Source: Augochlora pura (lineage: Eukaryota; Arthropoda; Insecta; Hymenoptera; Halictidae). Taken from it: 64,000 bases of DNA. Positions 1 through 11,930 of the stretch are shown here, piece by piece (the stretch's first letter is position 1; each line of letters begins with the position of its first letter). The translations under genes and the position numbers were made by a program. The notes under the pieces were generated by a model that saw only the letters and a list, made by a program, of their open reading frames with translations, did not search any database and was not told the DNA's origin. The stretch lies in contig NC_135774.1 of assembly GCF_028453695.1 (NCBI RefSeq), forward strand, positions 2,356,001 through 2,420,000, read 5' to 3'.

Positions 1-28
1 AGAGAAAGAGAGAGAGCGAGAGAGAGAG
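1..28. repeat. (GA)n microsatellite at the window edge
   Basis: Nearly pure GA dinucleotides with a few interruptions, cut by the start of the window, so the true length is unknown. Confidence 0.85.
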
Positions 29-370
29 TCCCGGGTAGTTTCGAACTCGCGGCGCCAGTCAAAAGTGAAAAGTTAAACCGTGCGAATCTAATTTAAGTTT
101 GGCCGCGTAATAGGGGGTTAAGCCCCGCCGGAAATAGATGGCAACGAGGACCGGTTCTACGTGGCGCGTGTCGCGCCCCCGCTCGCGACGAAAATACGCC
201 AGCCATTCCGCGGAGGGCGGCGACAGATTTTACCCAGGAATGGATGTCACGTGTATGAAGGTGTTTGAGTAAATAAATTACTGTCGATATGTGGGTTAAC
301 GTAGGCATAAATGATATAAATATAATCTGTATAATATAAGATAAAATATATAAAATATAATATAAAATAA

Positions 371-562
371 GCATCTAAAATATGTATAATATTGTATAAA
401 ATATATCTCAAATAATATACAATATGTATCGAAGATATGTATAACATTGTATAAAATACATCTAAAATAATATAAAATATGTATCTAAAATATATAAATA
501 TAAAATATAGATACTATAATATAAAATACATATCTAAAATATGTAAATATAAAATATATATC
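371..562. repeat. AT-rich minisatellite, about 55-bp unit, four copies
   Basis: Units start near 371, 426, 481 and 530. Each opens with ATCTAAAATATGTATAA or a close variant and runs through ATAAAATAT blocks. Spacing is 55, 55 and 49 bp. The preceding 300-370 is AT-rich and less regular. Open frames here are rich in Tyr and Ile and reflect composition only. Confidence 0.75.
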
Positions 563-1479
563 TTCCGACAAGAGCAACACAACTGGCTGATACGATGAAG
601 GTAACAGCGAAGAAATAACGCAATAAATAAAGAAAATATCCCGGAAATATTACATTACTCTGACACCATGACGCCGAATATCGCGTTCGTTCTACACCGT
701 GCACAAATCCGCGAACATTACCCGGGGATCACCCATTCACACTGTCACTCTATCGTAGAAGTTGCAACGCACATGATCAAAGATCGGTCGCGTCACAAAC
801 GGGCGAATTTCCCGTCGAATACCGCGCCGTCATAATCGAATCGATGAACAGAGAAAAATGTCATGGAAAACCGTGTTGGTGGCGCGTACAGCATTCGGCA
901 ATTCGCAGAATTTGGGAAACACGGCCGCCGTCAAAGCTTTGACTTGGCCGGCTTCCGGCGTCCGAATGCTTTCCGCGGCGCGGAGGCAAGCAGCCATTAA
1001 ACACTCGCGGCGAAAAGAATTTTCGGCACATGTTGAACGTGAAAGCCCGGGGACGTAATTTCGCGGCGGTTTAAACCAGGCGTAAAGCTCTCGGCGCTCA
1101 TAGTGCCTGATTTACACCGTCGATACGGTGTACGTACGACCGATAAACCTTAATTTAATATTTATTCAAGCATTCGCGAGCCGTGGATAACGACGGGGGA
1201 CCCGAAGGTGGCCGCGGCGGCGGACCCAGTCGGCAACGTTTATCGCCACCGTAAATTCCGCCGTTATTAAATCGAATAACTCTGGACCGCGGTGATTACC
1301 AGATATTCTGTTGAATATCAACGAGCCGGGACGTTTGTCTTCCTTTGATTTTCCTTTGTATTCTTCTCGCTTTTCGATGCTTTCGTTTTACCATAAGCGA
1401 TTTAGAAACGTTGCGTCTACGATCGTCGTACGTCTGATGGAGTTTAATATCTTTTTATGCATGTCTGTAGAATTATTGT
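563..1479. other. Unique sequence, no gene seen
   Basis: GC- and CpG-rich unique DNA turning AT-rich after about 1500. The only open frames are 60-70 codons long and match no family I recognise. No tRNA-like or hairpin RNA signal was noticed. Confidence 0.6.
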
Positions 1480-1830
1480 TACCTTGTACATGGCTTCAGC
1501 AGTAGATTTAAGTAGCACTAAATGCAGCTGTTTTATATATATTAATTTATATAGGTATCGATATGATTTATTTTTCAGAACCACAGCAGCAACAATGACA
1601 AGATTTAAGCAACGCTAATCGGTCCTCAAATCAACGCTGCGATTATCGACCACTGTATTAGAATTTTTTTAACAATATATATCGAGTACTAAAATCTCAT
1701 ACTTTCCACATTTATTAATCAATCTTCGAAGAATATACACAAATTTTTCCAAGCCATAGTGATTACCACTGTCAAAGTTACAGCAGCAAGAATAACACAG
1801 ATTCAAGTAATACTAAATCGTTGGCAAAGA
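1480..1830. repeat. Degenerate repeat with about 98-bp spacing
   Basis: An AGATTTAAGTAACACTAAAT-like motif occurs near 1504, 1602 and 1799. Spacings of about 98 and 197 bp suggest an old tandem array with one unit decayed. The last two copies are both preceded by ACAGCAGCAA. Identity is modest, so this is tentative. Confidence 0.4.
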
Positions 1831-1879
1831 TCCCGGAATACTTACATTTTCTTTTAATTATAGTTAGTGCATCCCTTCG

Positions 1880-1967
1880 CCCATAACAGTACATCTTTTT
1901 CCCCATAACACTGCATCCTTTCCCCCATAACACTACATCCTCTCCCCCGTAACAATGCATCGCACAG
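1880..1967. repeat. 22-bp minisatellite, four copies
   Basis: Units begin at 1880, 1902, 1924 and 1946 with CCCATAACA or CCCGTAACA, followed by a TGCATC-like stretch and pyrimidines. The register is exactly 22 bp. A short minus-strand frame across it is repeat-derived. Confidence 0.85.
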
Positions 1968-2467
1968 CGTTACAAAAGGCTCGGAAACTTTCCAAGCAGC
2001 TCGATGGGCTGACAGCTGTCGAATTCAGGAAATCGCGAGCGAGCGAGGAACGGCGTACGAAAGAAGCGAGTTCCTCGAATTAATTTGCAGGGCGGGCTAT
2101 CAAAGGACGTGCCTCGATGTTTCTGTGAGTCCAGGGCGAAAGGGCCAGGGATTGGATTTCGGGGCGTCGAATGAAATTCGGCAAACGACTAACGGCTGAG
2201 CGAGACCGGAACTTCCGGCGCGGCGAGAACCCGGCCGGATGAATTCCGAACGAAAATTCCCATCGTATTGTTCCGTAGCTGGAACTTGGAGCGTTTACCT
2301 TTGTGCCTGTAAACATCGTGGCCGCGGCGAGACTCGTTAACCACCGATTCGTAAGCGAGCAAGTGGTATGGGCTGCTTTTGGTCAGACGTACGGCGAGAA
2401 TGGCGGATCGGTAGCGAGCTTTTGGTAGTCGAAGGGACTTCTTGATTCGGTGTATTATCTTTTAGAT
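1968..2467. other. Unique CpG-rich sequence, no gene seen
   Basis: GC-rich unique DNA between a minisatellite and a GA tract. Open frames on both strands are short and arginine- or serine-rich, as expected from composition. Confidence 0.55.
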
Positions 2468-2491
2468 GGAGAGAAAGAGAGAGCCAGAGAG

Positions 2492-2530
<39 letters not shown>

Positions 2531-2563
2531 ACGAGAGAAGGAGAGAGAGAGAGAACGAGAGAA
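2468..2563. repeat. (GA)n microsatellite
   Basis: About 95 bp of GA with rare C, T or AA interruptions. It gives open frames of alternating Arg-Glu on the plus strand and Leu-Ser on the minus strand, which should not be called genes. Confidence 0.95.
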
Positions 2564-3209
2564 GGTGGAATAGCTTTTCGAAAAAGGAAAACTGAAGAAA
2601 TTGTGTTGAGAATTTCGACAAAAGGAAAGAATATTAACACAGAGCCCTTTCAAATATTATAAGTTACTAATTGCTTAATCTACGATCATAAATAACATTT
2701 AACAAATAACCTTATTAAAGAAGAACGTGACGGAATAACTAAGCTAACAATTTTTCCAAAAGAAGACAGTATTAACACTCATCAAAATGACAGATTACAA
2801 ATTATTTCCCTCGCGACTACTTAATTCTTAAAAATACATTTATAAGCACCAAGGTATGCAATTATAATATTGACCTCTCGTTTCCAAAAAATTTCCAAAA
2901 ATTCACGAGCCCCATCGAAAGTTGAAACCTCGTCGAAAGTAACTAGCTTGCGAAACTTCGCAGCTGCCGATATTTCACGTAGCCTCGAATAAACTCAGGG
3001 TTTATTGGTTCGTTCGCCTCAAGGAGGGTTCGTTCTCACGCGAGAATCGTTTTCACGGCGATCCTCGTCGAAGACCGGAGGCACAATTAGACCGCCCAAG
3101 ACGCTTTTCGATTCAAATGACTAACGCGTCCGCGACGCTCGGCTTTTCCAGTCGGCGAGAAATTTCATTTCTCGACCGGCGACAACCGCCACGAAATTTG
3201 TATCTGTAA
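2564..3209. other. Unique sequence, no gene seen
   Basis: AT-rich to about 2900, then CpG-rich toward the G-run. No coding signal or repeat family recognised. Confidence 0.55.
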
Positions 3210-3229
3210 GGGGGGGGGGGGGGGGGGGG
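3210..3229. repeat. Poly(G) tract, 20 bases
   Basis: Twenty uninterrupted G residues on the plus strand, able to form G-quadruplex structures. It faces a C25 run about 170 bp downstream. Exact length may be unreliable because homopolymers this long are hard to sequence. Confidence 0.9.
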
Positions 3230-3400
3230 TCGGTAATGGGGTTTCGCGGACCGTTACAAACGGCGCTTTTAGCCCGGTGGAAAAGGAGGCAAGAACCACG
3301 GCGTCCCGATGCCGATGCTCCTTCCGCAGCGGGTTGGTCCGTGCTCGGAAATGGCTGGGATTCACAGGACATTCGGAACAAAGGAAACGACTCTCGACCT

Positions 3401-3425
3401 CCCCCCCCCCCCCCCCCCCCCCCCC
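3401..3425. repeat. Poly(C) tract, 25 bases
   Basis: Twenty-five C residues followed by TCCTCCC. Together with the upstream G20 it forms an inverted pair of homopolymers. Proline or glycine runs in frames crossing it are artefacts. Confidence 0.9.
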
Positions 3426-4077
3426 TCCTCCCTTTAAATGGAAACACTGCGGCTATTTTAGTTCGCCTTGCCAGGGGAACTTTTAGCGGACGGAACGCTT
3501 CGCAGCGACGCCACCGGGCTAATGGAATTTATGGCGTTGAAGTTATTCGTGCCGCTGTTACCCAGGACCGATTTAATCCCCGCGTAATCTCCGCGCTGCT
3601 TTTATTCTTCATCGACTGTTTGCCGATCTTACTGGATCGACGCGGATTTCTTAATTTATTAACCAGTTGGCTGCGAGCGTAGTCGTTGCGTTTCGTGTTA
3701 TAAGTATATTCGTTGTGCGAAGAAGGTAGTGATTGAATATGTAAGCCTTTGCACTCGAGGCTATTTTAATCGTGAATCTAAAATAATTTCACTGACTCGT
3801 GGTATTTTCTTTTTATATAATATAGTATAGGACAAATTTATATTAAGCAAAATATTATAAAATAAAGCTTTTTATTTATTATATATGTAGCCAGTATCTA
3901 TTATATTATAGACTCGTATCACTACGATATACTAGTATAGAGTTAGTACTAGTATATATTTGTATATCTATTTATTATTGTAATGGTATTGAATGTAAAT
4001 CCCCGAAGTACATGATCTGTTTAAAAACGTATTTAATATGTTAATGTTAAGTAAATAAGTAGCTCACTGAGCTATTA
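3426..4077. other. Unique sequence, AT-rich in its second half
   Basis: GC-balanced DNA up to about 3680, then strongly AT-rich. No coding signal or clean tandem unit was seen. Confidence 0.55.
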
Positions 4078-4217
4078 ACTAAACTCATAAGTAACACACT
4101 GAATTCATAAATAATTTACTAAACTCGTAAATAATTCACTGAACTCATAAGTAACTCACTAATCCCATAAGTAACACATTAAACTCCTCAATAATTCGCT
4201 AAACCCATAAGTAATTC
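4078..4217. repeat. 20-bp minisatellite, seven copies
   Basis: Seven units in exact 20-bp register from 4078, each close to ACTAAACTCATAAGTAACAC. Substitutions are scattered and there are no indels, so this is a moderately old but length-stable array. Confidence 0.9.
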
Positions 4218-4670
4218 ACAAAGCGAATTTGTAATAGAATCGTTAAATAGTTTCCTAAAACAGAGCCGCCTCTTTGATTCAATATTTTATCAGTGCACCC
4301 AGCTCTCCGTTCGACGAGCATGCTCGTCATCGCTTTCACATTCTCGCGACACGTATAGCTACGCTCGCACTGAAAAGGGGGCGTCACAGCTAACTGGTTA
4401 GCGGAGCTGTTGACTAAACCTCCCACGGCGAAACCATTTCCACCGACTACCATTCACGCTGCTTGTAACAGTTCTTTCAGCTTTATTCAGCAATTTTTCG
4501 AGACACCTTCTTCAGCGTACGTTTCACGCGGACTTGTTAGCCTTTCCGTTCTTTCTAATACAATTCAGTGAATTCCGTGGCAACGGCGTAAAGTCGACGT
4601 AGAGTCGGCGCCGAGTTAAAGGATCACCGAATCCGGAAGCAAAAGCGATCGATCTTTGAGTAGGCGTAGC

Positions 4671-4735
4671 GTCGCGAAAAAAAATCGTATCGATGCGTAC
4701 CCGGGCTTATTTTAAAGGGAAAACTTCCCTCTACG
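4671..4735 (+). repeat. CGTAC-core repeat, class I, forward copy
   Basis: Contains GCGAAAAAAAATCGTAT, then a TTATTTTAAAGGGAAAAC box and CTTCCCTCTA. The box order matches the better-preserved copies at 15.4 and 35.2 kb. This is a diverged copy. Confidence 0.65.
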
Positions 4736-4879
4736 CAGCTGTGCTCGTGCGAATTCGCGGAAAAATTTATCGGGTCTCGTAGAGTGGCTCGTATCTGTCA
4801 CTGAAATTTCCGATCGAGAGCTATCAATTCGAGCGATTTTATGAAGTTTAAAAAATTTTTCGGTCGATTTGCTGTACCA

Positions 4880-4962
4880 CTATTTTATAGCTGAGAGTTT
4901 TCTCTTTAAAATTAGCTAAGGTAGAGTTGCCTGCGATTTTTTTGACGGCGCTGCAGTAATTC
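4880..4962 (-). repeat. CGTAC-core repeat, class I, reverse copy
   Basis: Read on the minus strand it gives the CGC..AAAAAAATCG box, then CTCTACCTTAGCTAATTTTA and AAAGAGAAAACTCTC. The A-rich box lies at the plus-strand right end, so the copy is inverted relative to the one at 4671. Confidence 0.7.
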
Positions 4963-5063
4963 AAAAAATCGTGAATTCTTCCTTTGGAGACTTACGAATT
5001 TAAGAGCTGCTATTTTGAGAGCTACGACGTTCAAAAAATTTTTTCACGAATTCTACCTCAGAC

Positions 5064-5290
5064 CACGTTATAGAGGGGAGTTCCCTCTTTAAAATGAACT
5101 ATGGTAGAGCATCCTACGATTTTTTGTTCTCGTTTTATCGAACGCAGAATGAGAAGTAATCACGGCAGCCCTTCGCAATATACGTTCATTAATTTCAATA
5201 TTGCAACTTTCATTTAAATTGCTATGAAACGGTAGAAAAAAATCATACAAGAGTCTACCTGGCCTCGAAAGAGGAAGCTCGCACCTGTGA
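5064..5290. repeat. Fold-back pair of CGTAC-core repeats
   Basis: A reverse copy (about 5064-5150, with CCTCTTTAAAATGAACTA and CCTACGATTTTTTG) is followed by a weaker forward copy (about 5205-5290, with AAAAAAATCATACAAGAG and TCTACC). The inner ends both carry a CATT/AATG motif next to the loop, as in the clearer pairs at 15.2 and 35.0 kb. The pair could form an imperfect stem in RNA or single-stranded DNA. Confidence 0.6.
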
Positions 5291-5469
5291 CACAATCATA
5301 CAGCAAGTGACCAGAAAATTTTTCAACCCCGCGCGGACGTTTCGCGAGATATCGACAGAGGAAAATATCGTCTACGTTTTACACACTCGCGTCCACGAAA
5401 CCATCGATACGTAACAACGTTTTATTGTTAACAAACAATCAAATCTGGACCAGTAGCGGTACGGTGAAA

Positions 5470-5800
5470 GTGGCTCGGTTTACCCGTAATTTTTGCCGGC
5501 GACCCTGATCCGGCGCACTAATAACGGTCGTCATTAGCAGCGGACGCGGGCTCGCGCTGGCGGAATTTAATTAATTTATCGCCGCGATGGCCAGGATTAG
5601 AATCGTCCGGTACTACTTCCGATTAACTCGACCCAAATGTGCAATTGACCCAGAAGCCAAAGTCGGCTGGTGACATCTGTAATAGATAAGAGGGCCAGCT
5701 GCTATTGACTTAACGAATGTCGTCGACGCGGGCATGGAACGGTTCCGTGCACAATCGCCGGCGCGTTCCGCGGGCCAGCCGGAAGGGTGTCGCCGCGGTT
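5470..5800. promoter_or_regulatory. Candidate regulatory-like unique block
   Basis: A low-repeat stretch mixing homeodomain-like TAATTAATTT and CATTAG sites, a CAGCTG E-box near 5696 and CpG-rich spacers. This texture is common in insect enhancers, but the call rests on texture alone. Alignment with related species would decide it. Confidence 0.2.
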
Positions 5801-7375
5801 TAACCCTTTTTACTACGAATTACTTCTCGACGTTGTTACCGGTAACTCGCAACTATTTTAATTTCCTTCATTTACGCGTTCGCCGTTTGAACGCGCTATT
5901 ACCAATTAATTGAAATTTTCGTTATTTAATATAAGAACTTTCTCTTAGGTGTATATACGACATTAACATCTGCCAGCAAAGGCTGATAGCATGTAATAAA
6001 TATATAAAATCAGTGGTAGTTAAAATGACAATAAATATTGACTAAAATTGTAATGCAGTCAGAACTAGGGTGAAATAAAACAGGGCTATTCAAAATAATA
6101 AAAAACAAAGCGCAGATTACGATATATAGATCGTAAAATACGGAACGTGAAACAGGTTTTCAGACAATATAAGACGGCTAAAATAAAGGTTTAAAATATG
6201 AAAATATATAACACAAAAATCATCAAATAAACGCGATAAGAAAGAAATACCTAGAATAAACAGTATAAATAGATAGAATTAAATAAATGGTACAAATAAC
6301 ACAGAATCGATAAGACGAACCTAAGGTAAGAATCGATAAAACGAACCTAAAGCACCGAGCAGCCATTGCCCGCAGCTTCAATTTGCCCGGTCGAGTTCAA
6401 ACACATCCCGCCGCGAATAAGAAGCCGAGCGAAAGGGTGGGGCAGTTTCCAAGCCACCCAACCTCGGCGAGTTAATGGCCACGGCCTCGGAGAGTCTGCG
6501 TCCAGTCGAGGATCATTGTCGCCGGACGATTAGCCGACCGTCGCGAAAGTCTGACCCGGCGGCCGATTAAATCTACTCTTGTATCTCGCCGCGGCTTCTA
6601 ATCTGGCACGGTGTCCGGAACGAGCGGCGGCGGCTCGCGTTGTTTACCGAAAGCGGCTGTTGTGCTTTCCTTCAGGTTGTTCCGTAGCTTTTGTGCCGGC
6701 CGAGTGGTTCGTTAGGCGCTTGTTTATTCGCGGGAAAGGGGAAGGGGAAGGGGAGAGAACAGTTCTCTGTCGAGCCCTTTGTTGCGCGGCGAAGAATGAA
6801 ATTCCGATGGCGGATGACGGGAACACGGAATTACCGGAAATTATTGACTCGCACCGCGGATCCGGCCTCTCTCCCCCCTCCCTCTTCCCTTCCCTTCGGG
6901 GAGAGTTGTAATTAACTTCGGCCCGGTGTGTACGGAGAGGGCAGCCCTCCTAACCGTATTCTTAAGGACTCGATAATGAGCCGCGCGGGACTTCGAAGGG
7001 GTGGAAAAATTGCCCCCCGAAGTTTCGTAATAACGGCGTGCCTGGCGAAATAATAAGCTTTATTACTTCCGCGGGAAGGGGCATCGCCGGATATTCGACG
7101 ACGCTCCGTTTACGGCTCCGCCGCTGTTGATTGTCGAGTCGGGCGACGCGAGTTTCGACGAATGTGTGCCGGGGCCTTTGCTTCCGAGTAGACAAGCCGC
7201 GGCTTCTTCGACGGATTACAATCGGCTGAGCAAAGGTGCGGCGTTTGACCGGCAAAATGGGGCAGCGCTGTTCTCTCTCGAAGCTGCTGTAACTTTGCCA
7301 GCGTTTAGCCGAATCCGATGAAAAATGCGAGGTTTTAAAGCTTGAATCTTCTACTTTTTAGTGAGGTAGCTGCTT
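5801..7375. other. Unique sequence: AT-rich then CpG-rich
   Basis: At 5804 there is an isolated TTAACCCTTT resembling a terminus of the TTAA elements, without a recognisable partner. The stretch 5930-6350 is AT-rich without a clear tandem unit. The stretch 6350-7310 is CpG-rich, with open frames of 60-110 codons that look compositional. No gene found. Confidence 0.5.
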
Positions 7376-7602
7376 TTAACCCGTTCGCGACGAGTGTTAA
7401 ATATTTCAAGCATTTGTGGGAAGTGTTTTCGTTGATTTTATTGTATTGAATTTATCACAATTTTCTAGTACCTTTGATTATTAGGATATCAAAAAATATG
7501 TAATATATTTCAGATATTAAGAGTATTGATTACTATTTTATTCCAATTAAGCACAGGTGTTATTTAAGACTCAGAAAAGCCACGTCAAAGTAAAAGGGTT
7601 AA
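7376..7602. mobile_element. TTAA-flanked short inverted-repeat element (piggyBac-type MITE?)
   Basis: The 227-bp element begins TTAACCCGTTCGCGACG and ends AGTAAAAGGGTTAA. Both ends are TTAA followed inwards by CCC, and the termini are imperfectly complementary. The interior is AT-rich and non-coding. TTAA duplication with CCC/GGG ends is typical of piggyBac-related elements; that family link is inferred because no transposase is present. Confidence 0.6.
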
Positions 7603-9800
7603 TCAAGTGTGCCTTAAAGGAGTGAAATCCTCTCTTCAAGAAGAGTGCTCAAAAATGTATTATTCCTAGCTATATATCAAATATTTAATATTAATTAAAT
7701 AATACAAATAATGTAAAGCTCCCTGATGATATCAAAAAGTATAATTTCTAAACTTAAATATAACAAACTCACAGTATAGAAAAATTAGAAAATATCTGAC
7801 AGAAGATACTTCATAGATTGCATTTCCCATCTTTCGACAAAGATCGCAGCTTTACAAAATTACAATAAAAAAGAAGGTAAGTCGCTACATTATTCTCCAC
7901 ACATTCAACAACCTTATAAAACAAAGAACCCCGACACCTTATAAAACAAATGCCCCGACTACGACGTCGTTCCATCGGCCTCACCGCGCCGAACACCGTG
8001 TTTTATTAAACTCGTTGCTCGGCGCGGTTTAGGGCGTTTCGCGAACGCCCGGAAAAATAACGGGGAAATTTCTTGGACGCGGAATTTTTCATTCCTCGAG
8101 GCACCATGGTAATCGGAGCGGCGATTCCGCGAGCATATTGCGCGCGGGAACGCGGAGCTCGATGTTGCCGGGAACGAGAGGAATAAACCGCTTTCAGCTT
8201 TGGGAAACGCGGACGGAGACGAATGCGTCTCCGCGTTCCAAAGCTTTCGAAAGGTTTCCCCGTTTCGCGTCTACCGTAGTGCGCCGACTTCAGCCTTCGC
8301 TCGCGCGGAAAACGCGCCGCAAAACGGCGGCGAACACGCGAGAGAGCGCTCTCTTCACCGCGGAAAAAATTGTTTTCGCATTCCATCGGCCGTGAAGACG
8401 CTCAGGGAACACGCAACAAGTTGAGCCGATTTTATTTAGGAGGCCGGATACTTTAACGATGTTGTCTGTCGGCGCACCTGCAGGTTGTCGGGCGACCTGA
8501 TTTTTCGGTTCGCTCGTCCTACGATTGGCTGACAACAGGTGGCCTTTGACGCCGGTGTAGAGACTATTCGAGACAATTAAACCGGTCCCGGTGTCGCGGG
8601 CTGCAATTTCTGTGCGGTTTGCTGGCGATACGTGAACTGTAATGCGTGGAGAGATTGTGTGCCAAGAATAGGCAAGAGGCGTGTGCGATATTTGGCATGG
8701 AAAATTTGAGAGATATATTAATATATGCAGGTACATTAGTATATTTAATATGGAAAGTAATGAATAGACTCAGAAGACATATAGGCTAAATAAAAATTAA
8801 CTACAAATATTAGGACGTATATTATATATTTTTGGAATCATTTCAACTGGTTCAAAATAATGGAACGGCATTTTAAGATAATTTATTTATTAAATTTTAG
8901 AACGGTATTTCAAGTATTCCATTTAATTAAATAAAATTAAAGAACAGTACTTTAAAATTGTCCAAATAATTTAACGTTCTATGAAATAGATCCGAGTAAC
9001 CAGAAATAATCACAGCTTTATAAATCTAGCGATAGACGTGTCTGACCATAGTCGTCCTTATCTACTGGAATCTGCGAGCCTAGAAACCTTATTTTCTCGG
9101 AAACCAAACAGCTCAGCCAGTAGAAACAAAATTCCACGACATCGCTTTCGTATAAATTAATATATTTATAACTATAATTCGGATTTCAGAGCAGATTTTA
9201 GCAGCATCGTTTTGACGCGTATAAATAATCCACCGATGATTTTTCGCGTCGTAAGTGCAGTCTCGTCGGGCGCGCGATCGCGTCGAATAATCGCTGATGG
9301 ACGAGAGGACCGAGGGGAACGGAGAACCCGGTGCCGCGTGTATTAAATCCCTGGGGTGCAGGAGCGGAAGAGGGGGGGAGCGAGATCCGTGAAAAACATA
9401 CTGTCTATTTTCCGGTGGCGGGTTTTTTTTTTCGCGCGCTCGCGAAACACCGACGCGCCGTCACAAAGCGGCAGCCTGCGCGCTGTTGGCGCGACGTGAA
9501 ACATCCTGACGTTTCACGCTGCTTCATTTTCCCCGGTGTCGGTGTCGATGACGATGAAATCTTTTTTCTGGCACCGGTGATACGCGCGGGCGTTGTTCGG
9601 TGCTCGGGCGGCCCTGTCAACCCTGCGCTCGTTGCCTCGACGGCGACGTAATCATTCGGTTTCAATGCGAGCGAATCCGCGAAACGATCAGTCGCGGAAC
9701 CACGCGTCGACGATTTCTAAAGATCCGCGGCGGCGAACGAGGCGCCCGAAACCGCGGTGAAAATGCTGCTTGCTGGCAGAGGTCGGCGAAACGAAAGCCG
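7603..9800. other. Unique sequence, no gene seen
   Basis: AT-rich 7610-7960, CpG-rich 7980-8640, AT-rich 8690-9200, then CpG-rich again. Overlapping open frames on both strands at 8006-8736 (up to 148 codons) occupy the same CpG-rich stretch, which points to low stop-codon density rather than a gene. Confidence 0.5.
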
Positions 9801-9889
9801 ATTAGTGATTAATGATCGTCACTAATACGGAATGATGTTCGTGATTAATTGGTGTGATTAGTAAGGAATCGAGTCATGGTTAACGATTA

Positions 9890-10430
9890 CGATTATTGAG
9901 CAATCATGGTTTGTTTGGTGAGTAGGGTTTCTAAGTAATTGAGTTGGGATTGATGATTGTGATTACTAAATAATCAAGTTGTGACTCATGATTACGATTG
10001 CTAAATAATCAAGTTGTGACTCATGATTATGCTTACTGAATAATCAAGTTATGATTGAAGATTACGATTAATAAGTAACCGAGTAGTCGTGATAAATTAA
10101 TGACTTCAACTTAACAAGCAATCATGGTTAATTAATTACTGATTTATTCGGGTAACAATTATCTAATCAATAATTACGATTATCATGATTACTTATTTAT
10201 TCTGGTAACGATTGATCGATTAATGAATACCATTACCACGATCACTGATTAATTCTGGTAAATATTAACTGATTAATGATTACGATTACCATGGTTACTG
10301 ATTTATTCTACTAAAAATTTTGTGACTATTAATTACGATTACTATGATCACTGACTCATTCCAGCCACAATTTATTAATTCATATAATTACAATTACCAT
10401 CATTACTTTCATTAATCAGTGACAAAAGCG
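9890..10430. repeat. Degenerate minisatellite of GATTACGATTAC motifs
   Basis: Around 9960-10060 the unit is 35 bp (GTGACTCATGATTACGATTG followed by CTAAATAATCAAGTT). From about 10130 the copies lengthen to roughly 55-60 bp, with GATTAATGATTACGATTACC and CTGATTTATTCTGGTAA. The array decays at both edges. No coding potential. Confidence 0.75.
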
Positions 10431-10635
10431 ATCACAAAATAATCGATGACTGCTTTAGGTCGTGAACTCCAGGTCGCCAGGGCTCGAAGCGGAATTTCGA
10501 CACGCCGGAGAGAAGAAGCGTCGAGGGCTCGACGCGTGCGCTCGTAAAAAGCGGCGCCACTCGACGCGTTAATTCTTTCGAAAGTTTTAATAACCATAGA
10601 AATTACGGCGCTGTTGTGGTCGCTCGCAAATCTCC

Positions 10636-10805
10636 CAGCAAGAGCGAAAGAGAGAGTGAGAGAGGGAGAGAGGGAGAGACCGCCGCGGGTGAAACAAACA
10701 AAAAAGGTCCACGAGACCGTTTCCGCCAGTAATTCTTCCCGCTGTGCGTTTCATAAAATCCGGCAGGGCCGCTGTATCGCCGAAAATCAACGCGAGCCAG
10801 GCGAG

Positions 10806-10836
<31 letters not shown>
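10636..10836. repeat. Two GA microsatellite tracts
   Basis: GA-rich runs at about 10636-10680 and 10803-10836, separated by unique sequence. Leu-Ser-rich minus-strand frames here come from the tracts. Confidence 0.8.
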
Positions 10837-10838
<2 letters not shown>

Positions 10839-11325
10839 TGAGTGGCCCGTAAACCTTGAAAAATCATGGGGCTCTCGCGATCCATGATTTACTCCGAGCA
10901 CCGCAAGCTAGAGCCTCGGGTTTTACGGGCGCCCAGCTAGCGTGAGAATGCTCTCCGACGCTGGAAAAGCTAACTACGACTCTTCCCTCGCTTCTTTTCC
11001 GGTGTACTAATCCGACCGTGTTATACAGACCCTTCTGACATTAGTATAGCGAGAACTATCGGACATTCGGCGGACTGGAATTTACTCGAGTTTGTTGGAG
11101 GAGAAATATTTCGAACAGGGGTGCTGTTATTTTATGGATGTTTCTTTAGAATTCGTACGAATGAAATATAATACAATATACCTGTTTCAGTTAAAATTTT
11201 ATATCAGAATGGTAGATAATGTTTTCTAACAAAACGGCAGTTAAAATTAACTGAGAATGGAGAGAGAGAATTAATTGACATGTTAAAAATTTGTATCAAA
11301 GAATCCCTTTAGCTTATAATGAAAT
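10837..11325. other. Unique sequence, no gene seen
   Basis: CpG-moderate DNA grading into AT-rich sequence before the 11-bp array. Nothing recognised. Confidence 0.5.
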
Positions 11326-11705
11326 TACGATTAAATTATGATTGAATTACAGGTGAATTATGATTGAATTATAGTTAAATTACTGATGAATTACAGTTAA
11401 GTTACAGTTATATTACAGATAAATAATAGATAAATTACAGTTAGATTACAGTTAGATTACAAATAAATAACAGATAAAGTACAGTTAAATTACAATTAGA
11501 TTACAGATTAATGACAGATGAATTACAGACAAATGACAGATAAATGACAGGTAAATGACAGATAAATGACAGATAAATTACCGATGAATTACAGTTAAAT
11601 TCCAGTAAAATTACAGTCAAATCATGCTTGAATTACAGTCGAATCACAGCTAAATCACAGTTGAATCACGGCAAAATTACACACAAATTGCGGATAAATT
11701 ACTGT
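11326..11705. repeat. 11-bp minisatellite, roughly 34 units
   Basis: Consensus TACAGTTAAAT, with frequent GACAGATAAAT variants between about 11515 and 11580. From about 11530 to 11700 the 11-bp register is unbroken. The unit is close to one helical turn, so the A/T patches are nearly phased. TACAGTTAAAT also resembles part of the 15-bp monomer at 16.7 and 21 kb. Confidence 0.9.
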
Positions 11706-11900
11706 AATATTCGCGCCCCGATTCCAAGCGATAATATTTGGAGGAACCCTACGATTCCATAGGGCTCGGTCCGCCTTGCATAAAGAACGAGTCCACATTC
11801 TAAAATTGCCAAGGGATTCTCGCCGGTGCTCTCTTAACTTCCCCGGACACGTTCGATGTCGAAAAATCGCAGGAAAATTGTTTTCTAAAAAATGAGAATC

Positions 11901-11930
11901 CTCTCTCTCTCTCTATATATATATATATAT
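11901..11930. repeat. Compound (CT)n(AT)n microsatellite
   Basis: About seven CT repeats run directly into about eight AT repeats. Confidence 0.95.
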
